This document shows, piece after piece, positions 1 to 10,859 of a DNA stretch of 64,000 nucleotides. The notes below the pieces were generated by a model that worked only from the letters and a program-made list of their open reading frames with translations, ran no database searches and was not told the origin of the DNA. This stretch comes from Apus apus. Taxonomy: Eukaryota > Chordata > Aves > Apodiformes > Apodidae. How positions within the stretch are numbered: the stretch's first letter is position 1; each line of letters starts with the position of its first letter. The position numbers and the translations under genes were made by a program. Where the stretch lies: assembly GCF_020740795.1 (NCBI RefSeq), contig NC_067299.1:11357333-11421332 (forward strand), given 5' to 3'.

Positions 1-211
1 GTCCCTGCGAGCTGGCAGAGCCATGGCTCATGGATGCTCAGGACCTTAAAAATCTTTCCAAGGAGATAGGGATGCTGTGTTCAGCATCCCCATCAGCTCT
101 ACAGGAAGCTCCCAGAGTCTGACACCCTGCATCATGTCAGGGACCTCTTTTCATGGGAGTGAGGATGCAGACAGCTCAGCAAGTCCCCAACACATGGACA
201 TGGATGTGTTA

Positions 212-510
212 GAGAGGGACTTTGGACAAGGGCAGTGAGTGATGGGATGAGGGGCAATGATTTCAAAGTGAAAGAGGGGAGAATGAGATTGGATATGAGG
301 AAGAAATTATTTGCTGTGAAGGTGGTGAGACCCTGGTCCAGGTTGCCCAGAGAAGCTGTGGCTGCCCCATCCCTGGCAGTGTTGAAGGGCAGGTGGGATG
401 GAGCTTGGAGCAACCTGGGCTGGTGGGAGGTGTCCCTGCCCATGCAGGGGGGTTGGGACTGGATGATCTTTAAGGTCCTTTCCAACCCAAACCAGTCTGG
501 GATTCCATGA
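212..510 (+). mobile_element. CR1 LINE 3' fragment
   Basis: The sense strand shows the CR1 3' region: the block for 'ggttgcccagagaagctgtgg', the 'gatgatctttaaggtcc' block and a terminal 'gattccatga' tail. The copy is 5'-truncated, as is usual for CR1. It is noncoding; the short open frames over it are not genes. Confidence 0.85.
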
Positions 511-3069
511 AGTTTATCTTTCCAGGGTAATTTCTGAGTCATAAATTCCTTTTCTTGCTGGTTCAGAAGCAACACACAGTCCTAGGGACCCAGTGAGCAA
601 ACAGGTAAGAGAAGGTGATGGCCATGGGCAACCCAAGGGTTCATGTTCCACTTCGCTACTGGTGACTTTCTCAGAAAAAAAAATGCAGTCAAAGAAAACA
701 AAGGCCAAGTTTTTTAGTTCTTTAGATTTTATAGAGGAATTTTAAAAAAGAAGTGTCTTCTCCTGACACTCACCCTTGGGACTGTCCATCCACCAGGATG
801 GATCACCCTTGGGATTGTCCCTAGTGGATAAGTGCACAGGGACCTGATGGGCACCTGACCTTGCTGCAAGGCACCTGGCACAAAGTCCCAGCAGACACGA
901 GCTCTGGGGGACAAGCAGGAAACTTCTGTTCCCCTCCACATGGATGTCCTCATCACTGGGACCCAGCACCACCTCCAGAGCACACAGCCTGTGGGGCCTG
1001 ATGGCTCGTGATGAAGCATGGCCAGGGCAGTGGAGCAATGCTCAGGACAGGGGGAAGTAGAGGAGAGGTATGTTGTCATCTTTGCAGGCCAGAAGATACC
1101 ACGCAATCCCAATGTACTGTTTTCCTTCTGCTCAGAGGCCACAGGGGCAGGAAGCAGGACCAGAGCTCAGCACACATCCTGCTGGGACTCCAAAGGACAC
1201 TTCTCTCATCTTTGCTTTCCAAGCACATTTGCCTCTCTCCAGCATTCAGCTTCCCAAAGGAGGGAAGGGGTTGCTGCTCTGGCTCAGGAGCAGCTCAGCA
1301 GAATCAGGCTGGGTCAGGAAAGAGACCTCCCACACTTCCAGTTTCCCAGGAGCCAGCTGGGATGCCATGTGCCACCTCTGTGAGTCTGTGGTTCTGACTG
1401 CACCAAAGCCAACCAGGCCCTGGCCTGGCTGGGAACCAAGGGACATTCCCCACAGCAGTCCAAAACAGGAGTGAAACAGCAGCACAGCCTGGCATGTCAC
1501 CCCAGGTTGCATCCCCTATGTCCCACAGAAGTTCTTTGTCCTCCTGACTCAATTTTCACCCTCAAGACCATGACTGTCCAACCACTGAACATCTGGTCTG
1601 TGCCAAACCAGCCAAACAAGTTAGCACAGAATGAAATTTGCTCCTCATCACCATCATGGCACAAGGATGTCTGCTGTGGACAACCGTGAAGCAGGGGAGG
1701 GAGACTCAAGGAGGGAAGATCCCCACACACCAATCTGAATGACGAGGTCTTCAAACCTTCCCTGCAGAGCCCCAACACCAGGACACGCTCCTAAATACAA
1801 TCAGGAGAAACCAAAGGGAATGTGAACACCAGACTCAGAAACCACGTGAAATACAAAAAGTTTATCTCAACATATGGCAGAATTGTCCCTCTTGGTGGTT
1901 TTTCTCCCCCCTTAGTGACCTTTGCTCTGTCCAAAGATTTGTTCTACCACTTTGAGGCAACGAGCAGTGATGAATCACACCGAGTGCTTCAAACACCAGC
2001 AAAGGGCAACAGTCGTTGCAACACCCACCCCCCTCATGGCACTGATGTCTGCAGCATCTGCAGGCCAGAAGAACTGCAGGGCTTGGTGTCCCTTTCCTTG
2101 AAAACTACCAGTGTTGATGGCAAAAGAGGAGCCCTTGGAGTGTGTCCAGAGCAGGGAGGGCTCGATGGCCATGGTTCCTGCTCAGCAGGCAACAAGGACA
2201 ATGCAGGGACACGAAGTTTCAGCATGTCCTCAGGTTTCTCACATTTGCATCACCAGGAAAACTGAGACACCTCAGTAACTAAGGGAGAAGAAAAGAGGCC
2301 ACAAGGCAATTTATTCCTGTTTATCCCCAAGCCAATAGACAGATGTTTTCAGAGCAGAGCTGTTGTGAAACACGGTGGCCACTGTGAAAAAATCCAACCA
2401 CCAGAGCTTCCCACCATCATGCGAGTGTCCCACAACAGAATGTCCCACCACCACCAGAGCTTCACACCACCACACCTGTCCCACCACCACCAGAGCTTCC
2501 TAGGGTGCTCTCCTTTTTCCAAGCTGAGCCCACACAGATCAGGCAGTGCCAGCCTCAAAAAGGGGTTATTCAGGCTCACGAAAGGCCCATCTGGGCCCAC
2601 CTCCTGCCTGCTCAGGCTCTTTTAGACCTGAATAGTTTTCATGGTGAATGTGTTGCTGTCATGAGACAGGCAGGTCTGGAGGTGAGGAGGGGATGAAGAA
2701 ACGTGGATAAAATCTTCTTTTTAAAAGCCATTTAACGTTAAAACTTTTCTTAAGAAAAGTGACTTTCAAAAAATAACACAAACCAACAAAACTCCCAAGA
2801 CCCAAACCCCAAGTTTCTATTAAAAACCTCAGAAAGAAGAAGTTTGACAAGAACTGTGGTTGACTAACGTGTGGAAGATCTGAGGGCTGCCTAGCAAGTT
2901 CCCTAAACTGGAGAGAAAGAGAGAATTATGAAATAAATAAAAAAAAGGAGAGGAAAGAAAAAAAAAACAAGTAAGAAAGGAAATTGCACAGAAATGAACG
3001 CACAGATGAATAAAAAGCCAGGCAGGGACTGAACCCCTGGAAGCAGATGCAGGGTCATTTGTCTGCAAA
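511..3069. other. Intergenic, no gene recognised
   Basis: Only short open frames with no recognisable domain are seen. A degenerate tandem stretch near 2395-2502 repeats a unit resembling CCACCACCAGAGCTTC, and 2930-2975 is A-rich. No splice-supported exon was identified. Confidence 0.5.
2395..2502. repeat. Degenerate CCACCA-rich tandem repeat
   Basis: Three to four imperfect copies of a unit built from CCACCACCAGAGCTTC are visible. There is no sign of coding. Confidence 0.55.
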
Positions 3070-3733
3070 TCACAGCATCACAGAATCACCAAGGCTGGAA
3101 AAGACCTTTAAGATCACCAAGTCCAGCCTATGACCAACACCCCCACATCTCCAGACCAGGGCACCAAGTGCCACCTCCAGCCTTTCCTTGAACACCTCCA
3201 GGGATGGTGCCTCCACCACTTCCCTGGGCAGTCCATCCCAATGTCTGATCACCCTCTCCATGAGGAAGTGCTTCCTGATATCCAACCTAAACCTCCCCTG
3301 GAGCAGCTTCAGGCCAGGCCCTCTCGTCCTGTCACTACTGGCCTGGGAGAAGAGCCCAACCCCACCTGAGCACAACCTCCCTTCAGGTGGTTGTAGAGAG
3401 TGAGAAGGTCCCCCCTGAGTCTCCTCTTCTCCAGGCTCAACACCCCCAGCTCCCTCAGCCTCTCCCTGTAAGACTTTCCCTCTGGTCCCTTCCCCAGCCT
3501 CGTTGTCTCCCCTGGACCTGCTCCAGCACCTCCAGGTCCTTCCTGCAGTGAGGGGCCCAGAGCTGCCCCCAGGACTGGAGCTGAGGCCTCCCCAGGGCTG
3601 AGCACAGGGGGAATCACCTCCCTGCTCCTGCTGGCCACACCATTCCTGACACAAGCCAGGATGCCACTGGCCTTCGGGCCACCTGGGCACACTGCTGGCT
3701 CGTGTCCAACCAGCTGTCAACCAGCAGCAGCTT
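3070..3733 (-). mobile_element. CR1 LINE copy, about 660 bp
   Basis: On the minus strand this reads as a CR1 3' part: it ends with 'ttctgtgatgctgtgat' and contains the 'gacttgatgatctt' block. It closely resembles the plus-strand copy at 55758-56408 and the minus-strand copy at 51510-52004. A 235-codon open frame over it is a by-product of this repeat family (the same frame is open in the 55.8 kb copy), not a host gene. Confidence 0.85.
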
Positions 3734-3977
3734 GATGAGTTTTTTAGGGTAATGACCCTGAAGGCATTTGCCATCACTGGTTTTGCATCCCCTACTGATA
3801 TTTGAGCAAAGCTCTGTCTGTGTTGGTGCTCCAGGGAGGGATGGAGCAGGAAGCCCCGGCCACTCTGCTCCCTGAAGCATTCATGTTTCTCCCTAAGGCC
3901 TCCAGCCTCTTTTCCCCTCGCCCACTGTTCATTTTACCAGGTCTAAAAATACTCTGAAGCCTTTTAAACCTTCTTCT

Positions 3978-4085
3978 CCCTGCTCCTGCTGGCCACACCA
4001 TTCCTGACACAAGCCAGGATGCCACTGGCCTTCTGGGCCACCTGGGCACACTGCTGGCTCGTGTCCAACCAGCTGTCAACCAACA
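3978..4085 (-). mobile_element. Second copy of a CR1 internal segment
   Basis: About 105 bp here repeat 3622-3725 almost exactly, with one clear one-base length difference near 3682. The two pieces lie in the same orientation 355 bp apart, separated by unrelated sequence. This could be a local duplication or a second, independent CR1 fragment. Confidence 0.75.
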
Positions 4086-4850
4086 GGACAAGGGAGATTA
4101 ATTGCAGCTCATCAGGACACAGCAGCAGTGCGAGGGCTCAAGGTGCTGGGTCTGGGGGTGCTGAGCCCACCACCCCCTCCAGGTCTGCCCTTCCTGGGGG
4201 GCAGCAGCTCTGGGGAGCACTCAGGGATCCCACCAAGTCTTTTTCTGACACTAAGGACCAGGCAGGGGATTGCACGTGCAAACTAGTCCCAGTTCCACCT
4301 TCAGGGCTATAAATAATTTATCTTTGAGGTAATTTGAGCAAGGAAGGTAAGAAGACTCCCTGTGCATAATCTCCCACCCAACCTTAAATCCTGATGTTTG
4401 TCTTTCTGCAAAAAAAAACCCAAACACACCTCAGAGCTGATCCTTGGGGTTTATTTCCATTCCTAAGCCACCACCCGTGTGCTGCTCCCACGTGCAGATT
4501 CCCAGCTGGACCCTGGGCTCATCCAGGTCCTGCTCCCCTCTTCGTGCTCCCGGAGTGGCCAGTCCTGATGGCCACCACCTCCAGCCCTCTCCTGCCTCAG
4601 TTTCCCTTCCCCTCCCGTAGCAGCTCAGGATGGCACAGCTTCCCCTTTGCTCCCCACCCCTCGGCGGGGAGCAGGGATGAGCAGTCCCCAGCTCCTCCAT
4701 CGTGCCCCTCTCCAACCTCCCCTGTGGTTTATCTGGGCGTCTCCCCGGCTGCTTCTCCACACACCTGTCCCCCAAACCGCCGGGTTTTCCTGCAAAGCAC
4801 CCGCTGGACATCGAGATGTCACATGAAAGGTGTCACGGGCAGAAGGGCCC
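4086..4850. other. Intergenic, flank of the CpG island
   Basis: GC content rises toward the island on the right. Open frames exist on both strands but none has a recognisable domain or a convincing splice context. A downstream exon of the leftward gene starting at 5483 could lie here, but I could not identify one. Confidence 0.4.
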
Positions 4851-5372
4851 CAGCCAGACACGCCGAGTGCTCCTGGGGCAGCCTCTGTCCGTGCCCGCTG
4901 CCCCGCGGGGGGGGCCGGCAGCGTCCCCTCCAGCCCCAGGGACGGCGGCTCCGGCACCCGGGGGGGGCTCTGAGGACACGCAGCCCAGGGCGGGGCGGGC
5001 TGGGCTCTGCTCAGCTCTGCCGGGCTTGAGGCCAAACCCGGCCCCGCCAGCAGCGCCGGCCGGGGCGGGGGGGTCCCAGGCCCGTGGATGCCCCCCTGCC
5101 CCGCACCCCGGACCTGCCGGGCCCCCCCAGCCCCCCAGGGACCGACGCTGTCCCAGCCCGGGGGTCCCCCCAGCCCCCGGGGGGCGGAGCCAGCCTGGCC
5201 CCGCCCCCTGGAACAAGCTCCGCCCACCCAGTCAAGCCCCGCCCAGTGGCGCCAGCACCGACAGCCCCGCCCCCTGCGGCGCACCTGCGCTGGCCCCGCC
5301 CCCTCCCGCAAGCCCCGCCCCCCGCACCTGGCGGGCCCCGCCCCCCAGGCTGGCCCCCCCGCCCGCCCCTAC

Positions 5373-5483
5373 CTGCGCCCGCTCGAAGCTCTCCCGCTCC
5401 GCCTCCGGGCCGCCCGCCCGGCGGCTCCGCACCTTGGGCAGCGGGTTGGGCACCTGCTTCCCGGAGCTGCTCACGCGCTCCAT
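5373..5483 (-). CDS. First coding exon of an unidentified leftward gene
   Basis: A 37-codon open exon starts at an ATG in good Kozak context (GCGGCC ATG G) inside the CpG island and ends exactly at a GT donor (GCGCAG|gtaggg) in phase 0. The peptide begins MERVSSSGKQVPNPLPKVR and is basic and charged, ending in ESFERAQ. I do not recognise the protein. Later exons should lie at lower coordinates or beyond the left edge, but none could be identified. The promoter would lie in the GC-box-rich DNA at 5500-5850. The exon could be spurious in such GC-rich DNA; the combination of Kozak context, donor and CpG island is the only support. Confidence 0.45.
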
Positions 5484-5574
5484 GGCCGCGCCGCGCCCGC
5501 CGCCGCCCCAGCCCCGCCGCGCCCGCCCCGCGCGGCGCCGCCGACGGCCCGGCCCGCGCCATTGGCCCGCCCGC

Positions 5575-5695
5575 CTCCCGCCCAGCCCGCCCCGCCTGCC
5601 GCTCCGCCCGCCCCGCCTGCCGCTCAGCCCGCCCCGCCTGCCGCTCCGCCCGCCCCGCCTCCCGCCCAGCCCGCCCCGCCTCCCGCCCCTCCGCT
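5575..5695. repeat. GC-box tandem repeat
   Basis: Successive units of about 21-24 bp built from CCGCCCCGCCTGCCGCTC alternate with CCCGCCCAG. Each carries an Sp1-type GC box. The array lies immediately upstream of the leftward first exon. Confidence 0.7.
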
Positions 5696-5836
5696 CGCAC
5701 CGGCACCGCCCGCAGCGGCCCCGGGAAGGGCCGCCCCGCCCGTCTCAGGCCCCGCCCCTCGTGCCGCCGCCCCGCGCTGATTGGCCCCCGCACCTGCCGC
5801 TCACCCCCCCCCGCCCCGCGCTCCTCGCGCCGCGCG

Positions 5837-5855
5837 TGGCGCCCCCTGCAGGCGA
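5837..5855 (-). promoter_or_regulatory. CTCF-like binding motif
   Basis: The plus strand reads TGGCGCCCCCTGCAGGCGA; its complement contains CTGCAGGGGGCGCCA, a close match to the vertebrate CTCF core (CCASYAGRKGGC type). It lies in the CpG island between the leftward gene and the immune cluster. The motif is seen; occupancy and insulator role are inference. Confidence 0.5.
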
Positions 5856-5860
5856 TGGGC

Positions 5861-5927
5861 GGTGCGGGGCGCGGGCAGGCTGCGGGGCCCGGTGCGGGGC
5901 GCGGGCAGGCTGCGGGGCCCGGTGCGG
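5861..5927. repeat. 30-bp tandem duplication
   Basis: The 30-bp block at 5861-5890 is repeated exactly at 5891-5920, and a third partial copy starts at 5921. The unit is very G-rich (runs of GGGG) and could form G-quadruplexes. Confidence 0.85.
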
Positions 5928-6335
5928 CGGGGCCGGCCCGGGGGGGCAGCCCCGGGGGGTCAGGCCCACAGGCCCACGGGCCTCCGGCCGCCGCTGCTCC
6001 GAGGCGCCGCTCCGGGTTCCCGCCCCGCCGCGGGATGCGGGGCCCGCTCCGCCCCGCAGCTCGGCCCGCAGTCCGCCTGGCTCGGGCGGCCCCCGCGCAG
6101 CCCTCGCGCCCCGGTCACCGCCCCGCAGCGCCCGGCCCGGCTGTCCCGCCGCCCAGCCCTGCCCGGGGCCCGGAGCGCCGGGGTCCGGCTGTGCCACCCC
6201 TGCCGTGCCCGGGGAGCCCCGGAGGGACATCCAGAGATGTCTGGAAAGCAAGGGAAGAAAAGCAGGAGGGGGCTCTCGTTTCCCCCGAGCAGGGGCAGCG
6301 CGATGGCCGAGGTGCTTTTCTGCATAACCTGAGCT

Positions 6336-7435
6336 GGGCTCAGGTCTCTGGTCCTTTCCCTCGGCAGAGACCTGTGATGGGGCTTTATCTTCATCCTCTC
6401 TCATCCCGGTGTGTTGCTGGGCTGTGCCTGGCTCCTGTGGTTTTGACCAGGCATCCCATCCTACTCTGGAGGTGAATTTCTCACTGGGACCTCGAACGTT
6501 TCTGAAAAATTTTGAAAAGTTAGTATTTTTGCAAAGAGACTGAAAACTCTCTCGTCCTGCTCCCTGGTCCATCCCCAGTGATGGCAGAGGTGCTGGGCTG
6601 GGTCGTGTCAGACAGGTTAGGGAGTAGGTTGTTCAGTCTTTGCTTCAGGTGGGAAACAGCTGTGCAAAACCATCCTGCATGCTGCTGTCAGGAGTGACCG
6701 GGCAATCTGGGAACAACTGTTTGGGATGTGGGTTGTCAGGAGCTCTTGTGCAAGCAGTTCTCCTTGCATAATTCACTTCTGTGGCTTATTTTTCAGCAGA
6801 AACATTTGCCACATGAGCCCCTTCCTGCAGCTGCCTGGGGAGGTGTGTGGGCAGGCTCTGCATCACAGACCTTACCCGTCTCTGTGTCCTGGATATTGGA
6901 TTCACAGCTGATGGGAAAGGACCCACCCTGTGCAGCAAGGCCACCTCCTCCCATCCTGACTTGTATGACTCCCTGTCTGCCCTCTCTCTAATGCATTTTC
7001 TGGAAACCTGCCTCCTTCCCTGGGGCTGGTCCCAGAGGAGTTTTAATGGCTTTTATTCATCCACTATCGTAGTGAGGTGATTAATAATTGAAGGAATGAA
7101 GTCATTGCTGAATAGAGATGAAGGCAAGGAAGAACAGAGGAGGGCATTTGACAAAGGACAGTCAGGTCCTCCTGGTCTTCCTGCCTCTCCCACCCCTCTG
7201 CCTGGCTAAAATGTCCTGCTCCTGCAGGATCCTCTCCAGCACACAGGCCTGGATGCAGGAGGGCTGGACCTCAACCCTAAGGCAGGGGACTGTGTGGCTT
7301 GTGTTGCCTGCTCCCTTTTACTGGAGGGCAGGGTCACATCCACTCCTTCTGTGACCAGGGCAGAGTGGCTGTTGTGGGACCTGGGCTGGCCAACTGGGAG
7401 ACTCCTGCCTGGGCAGGAGCAAGAGAAAGAACAAA
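6336..7435. other. Intergenic, no gene recognised
   Basis: Composition returns to average. No repeat family or exon was recognised. Confidence 0.45.
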
Positions 7436-8150
7436 GCTCCCACCAGGAAGGGGCAGGGGGGCAGCAGCTGCCTCCAGGGACTGCAGGCAGCCGTGGGCAG
7501 GTGAGAAGGCATCCCCGGCCATCTCCTGAGCCACCCTGTTCTGCAAAGGAGGGGGAGGAGTGCAGGAAGGTGGGTGGTCCAGAGCAGGGACAGACAGGCA
7601 GGGGCTGCAGCACCCGTGTCATCATTAGCCAGGGATTACCCTGCCCACAGCAGGGGGTACATTTCATAGAATCATGGAATCATGGGATGGTTTGGGTTGG
7701 AAAGATCATCCAGTTCCAACCCCCTGCCAGGGGCAGGGACATCTCCCAGCAGATGAGGTTTCTTATCCTTGAGCACTTCCAGGGATGGGGCAACCACAGC
7801 TTCCCTGGGCAGCCTGGGCCAGGGTCTCACCACCCTCACAGCAAGGAATTTCTTCCTAAGATCTAACCTAAATCTCCTCTCTTTCAGTTTTAATCCATTG
7901 TCCCTCATCCTTTCACTACAAGCCCTTTTAAAAAGTCCCTCCCCAGCTTTCCTGGAGCCCCTTCAGGCACTGGAAGGTGCTCTCAGGTCTCCCTGGAGCC
8001 TTCTCTTCTCCAGGCTCAACACCCCAACTCTCCCAGCCTGGCTCCAGATCAGAGCTGCTCCAGCCCTTGGATCATCTTTGTGGCCTCCTCTGGACTCTCT
8101 CTAACAGCTCCAAGTCCTTCTTATGCTGGGGACCCCAGAATTGGTGCAGG
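7436..8150 (-). repeat. Left arm of an inverted duplication
   Basis: The reverse complement of 7436-8150 matches about 27040-27718: unique flank (7436-7660 against 27488-27718) plus the neighbouring CR1 copy. The flank is nearly identical over more than 200 bp, so this is a duplicated segment and not two independent insertions. Confidence 0.8.
7664..8150 (-). mobile_element. CR1 LINE copy
   Basis: Minus-strand CR1 3' part with the octamer-like tail 'attccatgattctatgaa', the 'ggatgatctttcc' block and the upstream '...agaagggctccaggg' part. It is the counterpart of the CR1 at 27045-27487. Confidence 0.85.
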
Positions 8151-8310
8151 CCAGAAGGCTGCTACTGGCTGCTCCTGTCTGCTCCAAGACAGGGGAATAG
8201 GATGGAGCCAGGATCCATCCCAGAGGCGGCTGATCTGACCAGCTTGGGCAGGCTCAATCCCCCACGGCTCTGCTGGATTGTGCTCTGGGGAGCTGGCCCA
8301 GGCTCAGCTG

Positions 8311-8430
8311 CTCTGCAGGGATTTGAGAGGCTCCCTTCTGGTGGGACCATGTTCTTCGTTTTTAAGCTTCTCTGCAGGGATTTGAGGGGCTGCTCTCTGG
8401 TGGGAGAGGGTGCCTTGCTTTTAGGCAGGC
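8311..8430. repeat. Diverged 59-bp tandem duplication
   Basis: CTCTGCAGGGATTTGAG occurs at about 8311 and again at about 8371, each followed by GGGCTNC, CTGGTGGGA and a T-rich end. This is a two-copy direct repeat. Confidence 0.6.
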
Positions 8431-8904
8431 TGAGGGATGCTCTGGAGCTGGGAAGGCACAGGGCTCTGCCTGGGTGGGGTCTATTCCTCTGCCTGAGGTT
8501 CCAGGGGGATATGATGGAGAAGGGCTAGTGCCCAGGAGAGGGGAAAGGTGGGTTGGGCAGCACTTCTCTCACCCAGCAGGTCCTTTTGGGAAGCCACAGG
8601 TGGGTTTCACTGCTTGGTTGCTCTGTTCTCTCTCCTGTCCAAGAGGCTGGACTGCAGCCTGGAGGCAAAGGGTGATGGGAGAGCCTGTCACAGAGGTGTC
8701 TGGCCTGTGCAGGGACAGAAATTGGCTTCCTCAGTGCCACCCACCCCAGTGCAGCCTCTTAATCATCTCTGGGACAAGAGACTGGGCTGGCTGGGTGGAT
8801 TTTTTAGTAGTGGGGGAGGGCACCCACGGGTGGCTCTGGTAAGATGCTGAGAAGCTCCCCCAGCTCCAAAAAACAGCCAAGGAGCCATCAGACAGACAAC
8901 AGAT

Positions 8905-9486
8905 GTGCCTCTGCCAGTAACATATGAAAGGACTGAGAAAAGAGCTGGGCAGAGCGAGCAGGAGAAAAAAAGAGCAGAGCTGGAGAGGCAGAGCAGTGCT
9001 GGGCTTCTGAGGAAGGAGAAGGGGAAGAAGCTGCCCAAGCAGAGGTTTCCCTGCGGCCCATGGCCAGGTGGCAGCTGTGCCCCTGCACCCATGCAGGAAC
9101 CTGGGGGAACATTCCCTGGAGGCACCAGGAGGGCAGAACTCGGATGTGCTGCCCCTGGCCTGGGATGGGGCAGCTGTGGAAGCCCCCGGGCAGGGGAGGT
9201 GCCTGTTCCCCACCAGCCCGGGACTCTGCGGGCAGCGCTGGAGCAGCTCCGGGGCTGGTGGGAAGGGCTCCTGGAGGAGAGGCTGCTGGAGGACTCTGCC
9301 ATGGAGGGACCCGTGGGGAGCAGGGCAGGACTGTCAGGAATCCTTCTCCCTGAGGAGGAAGGAGCAGCAGGAACCACCAGCCTGTGCAGGGACTCTAAAC
9401 CCCATCCCCATCCCCCTGTGCCTGGGGGGAAGGAGGGAGAGAAACCGGGAACAAAGGGATTTGGGAAGAAGGGAGGGGAGGGGTAA
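8905..9486 (+). other. Unrecognised 193-codon open frame
   Basis: An ATG-started frame of 193 codons begins with a charged, helix-prone stretch (KRAGQSEQEKKRAELERQ) and later has an acidic, leucine-rich part (ALEQLRGWWEGLLEE). The middle is glycine- and proline-rich. An ATTAAA polyadenylation-type hexamer follows at about 9543, 57 bp after the stop. I recognise no domain, and there is no clear upstream splice acceptor or promoter. It may be a last exon, a lineage-specific gene or chance. Confidence 0.2.
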
Positions 9487-9549
9487 CGTGTGTGAGCCCT
9501 GCTCTGGGGGTGTCTGGGTCCTGTGGGCACTGATTGGTGTGACATTAAA

Positions 9550-10859
9550 TTAGTATTTCCCCAAGTTGAGTCTGTTTTGCCCAGTGACCTTCATCTGTGA
9601 AGAACCCTCCTTGTCCTTTGAGCTTCTAGTTGTGTCCTCCCATCCCAGGTGTGTGGGGGGAGCTGAGTGAGCAGCCATGGGGCTGGGTCTTTGTTGTCGT
9701 GTTGGGCCCAAACCAGGACAGAGACCTTGGGCTTAGGCAGTGGACCACGGTCACCTTCCTTGCTTTCAGTAGCTGCTGGGTTGTCCACACCTGGGTATCT
9801 TCAGCAGGATGGAGACCAGGGTCCTGGTGCCTGCAGGGTCATGGAGAGGGTGGTATGTCCTCTCCTTCCCTTTGGGCAGCCCAGTGCTGAGCAGTGGTTG
9901 ACACCCATCAAGTGCTGGCTCAGCCTGGGCAGGGCAGCTGGACCTGGTCCTTGCCCCCAAGCAGGGCTCCATGGGGCAGCCTCCCCTTGCTGCTCACATG
10001 GTCTAAGGCTCCAGCCCATGACAGCACTAAAGGGGGCTGCTTCCCCTCCACCAGAACATTGCTTGGTCTCAACCCAAAGAACCTGCAAGCCAAGGGGAAG
10101 ATGAAGTGGCAGGAGAGGGGCCAGTAGGGACTGCGAGCCCTGGCCGGGTCTGGGGGATGCTTTTCTCCCAGGGCAGGGCTAGGGGCTCCCTTTTCATCCC
10201 CCATTCCCAGCCAGAGCCGGGAGAGTCCCAGGGTGCTGCTGCAACACTCCTCACCCTCCCTTAGCTGGCCCAGGCTCAGGAGAGCACAGATCCCCCTTGT
10301 TTCCACAAGAAAATAGAGGCACAGAGAGCACCACAGTCCTTCCTCTGTTTCCCAGCTGGCTAGCTGAGCAGCCGGGCACAGGGCTCTGTGAAAAGATGCT
10401 TCACTCTGTTCCCTGCTGGAGGGGAGCTCCCACATGGACCCTTTCATCGCCCCTTAGACACCCCAAGGCATCATCTCCTGAGCCCACCAGAACATCTTCT
10501 GAAAAGCCACACAGCAGGAGCACGGTGTTTGGGACAAGCCTTTCACAATCTTCTGACCACGGATACAGCCCTGACCTGGTGACAGGGCTGGTTGCTTGGA
10601 CCACCCCTGAGGGACAAAAACACTTCATGAGCCCAAGGTGCCAACCCGGTGCAGGGACAGAACAGGGTGATGGTCCAGACCCCTCAGGAGGGTCCCAGGT
10701 AGAGCAAAGAGCACGTGGGGCAGCACAGAGCACCAGGAGCAGCCTGTCTCCTTTGGGGGGATTCAACTTTCCGTCCTGTTTTTTGAATCCTTTGGGCAAA
10801 TCAAGTGTTGCTGCTGAGTCCTTGTGTGTTCCTGTTGTCTGAACCCCTGGGCTGCAGCA
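9550..10859. other. Intergenic, no gene recognised
   Basis: No repeat family, RNA gene or splice-supported exon was seen. Confidence 0.45.

Larger units (their letters stand above)
4850..6335. promoter_or_regulatory. CpG island, probable promoter region
   Basis: This stretch is extremely GC-rich with dense CpG and many GC boxes (CCCGCCC or CCGCCCC). It contains a leftward first coding exon (5373-5483), tandem GC-rich units at 5575-5695, a 30-bp tandem duplication at 5861-5927 and a CTCF-like motif. Long open frames on all strands (up to 541 codons) are expected from the near absence of A/T stop codons and are not taken as genes. Confidence 0.8.

Noticed and set aside
3070-3777. 235-codon minus-strand frame
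   Set aside because: It lies over a CR1 copy, and the same frame is open in the copy at 55.8 kb. It is not a host gene.
4702-6327. 541-codon and other very long frames in the CpG island
   Set aside because: The DNA is almost free of A/T, so stop codons are rare on all six frames. Products are Pro/Arg/Ala-rich low complexity with no domain.
6237-6332. Short frame starting MSGKQGKKSRRGLSFP that faintly resembles a histone H2A N-terminus
   Set aside because: Only about 31 codons, no histone fold, and the likeness is limited to a few basic and SFP residues. Chance is more likely.
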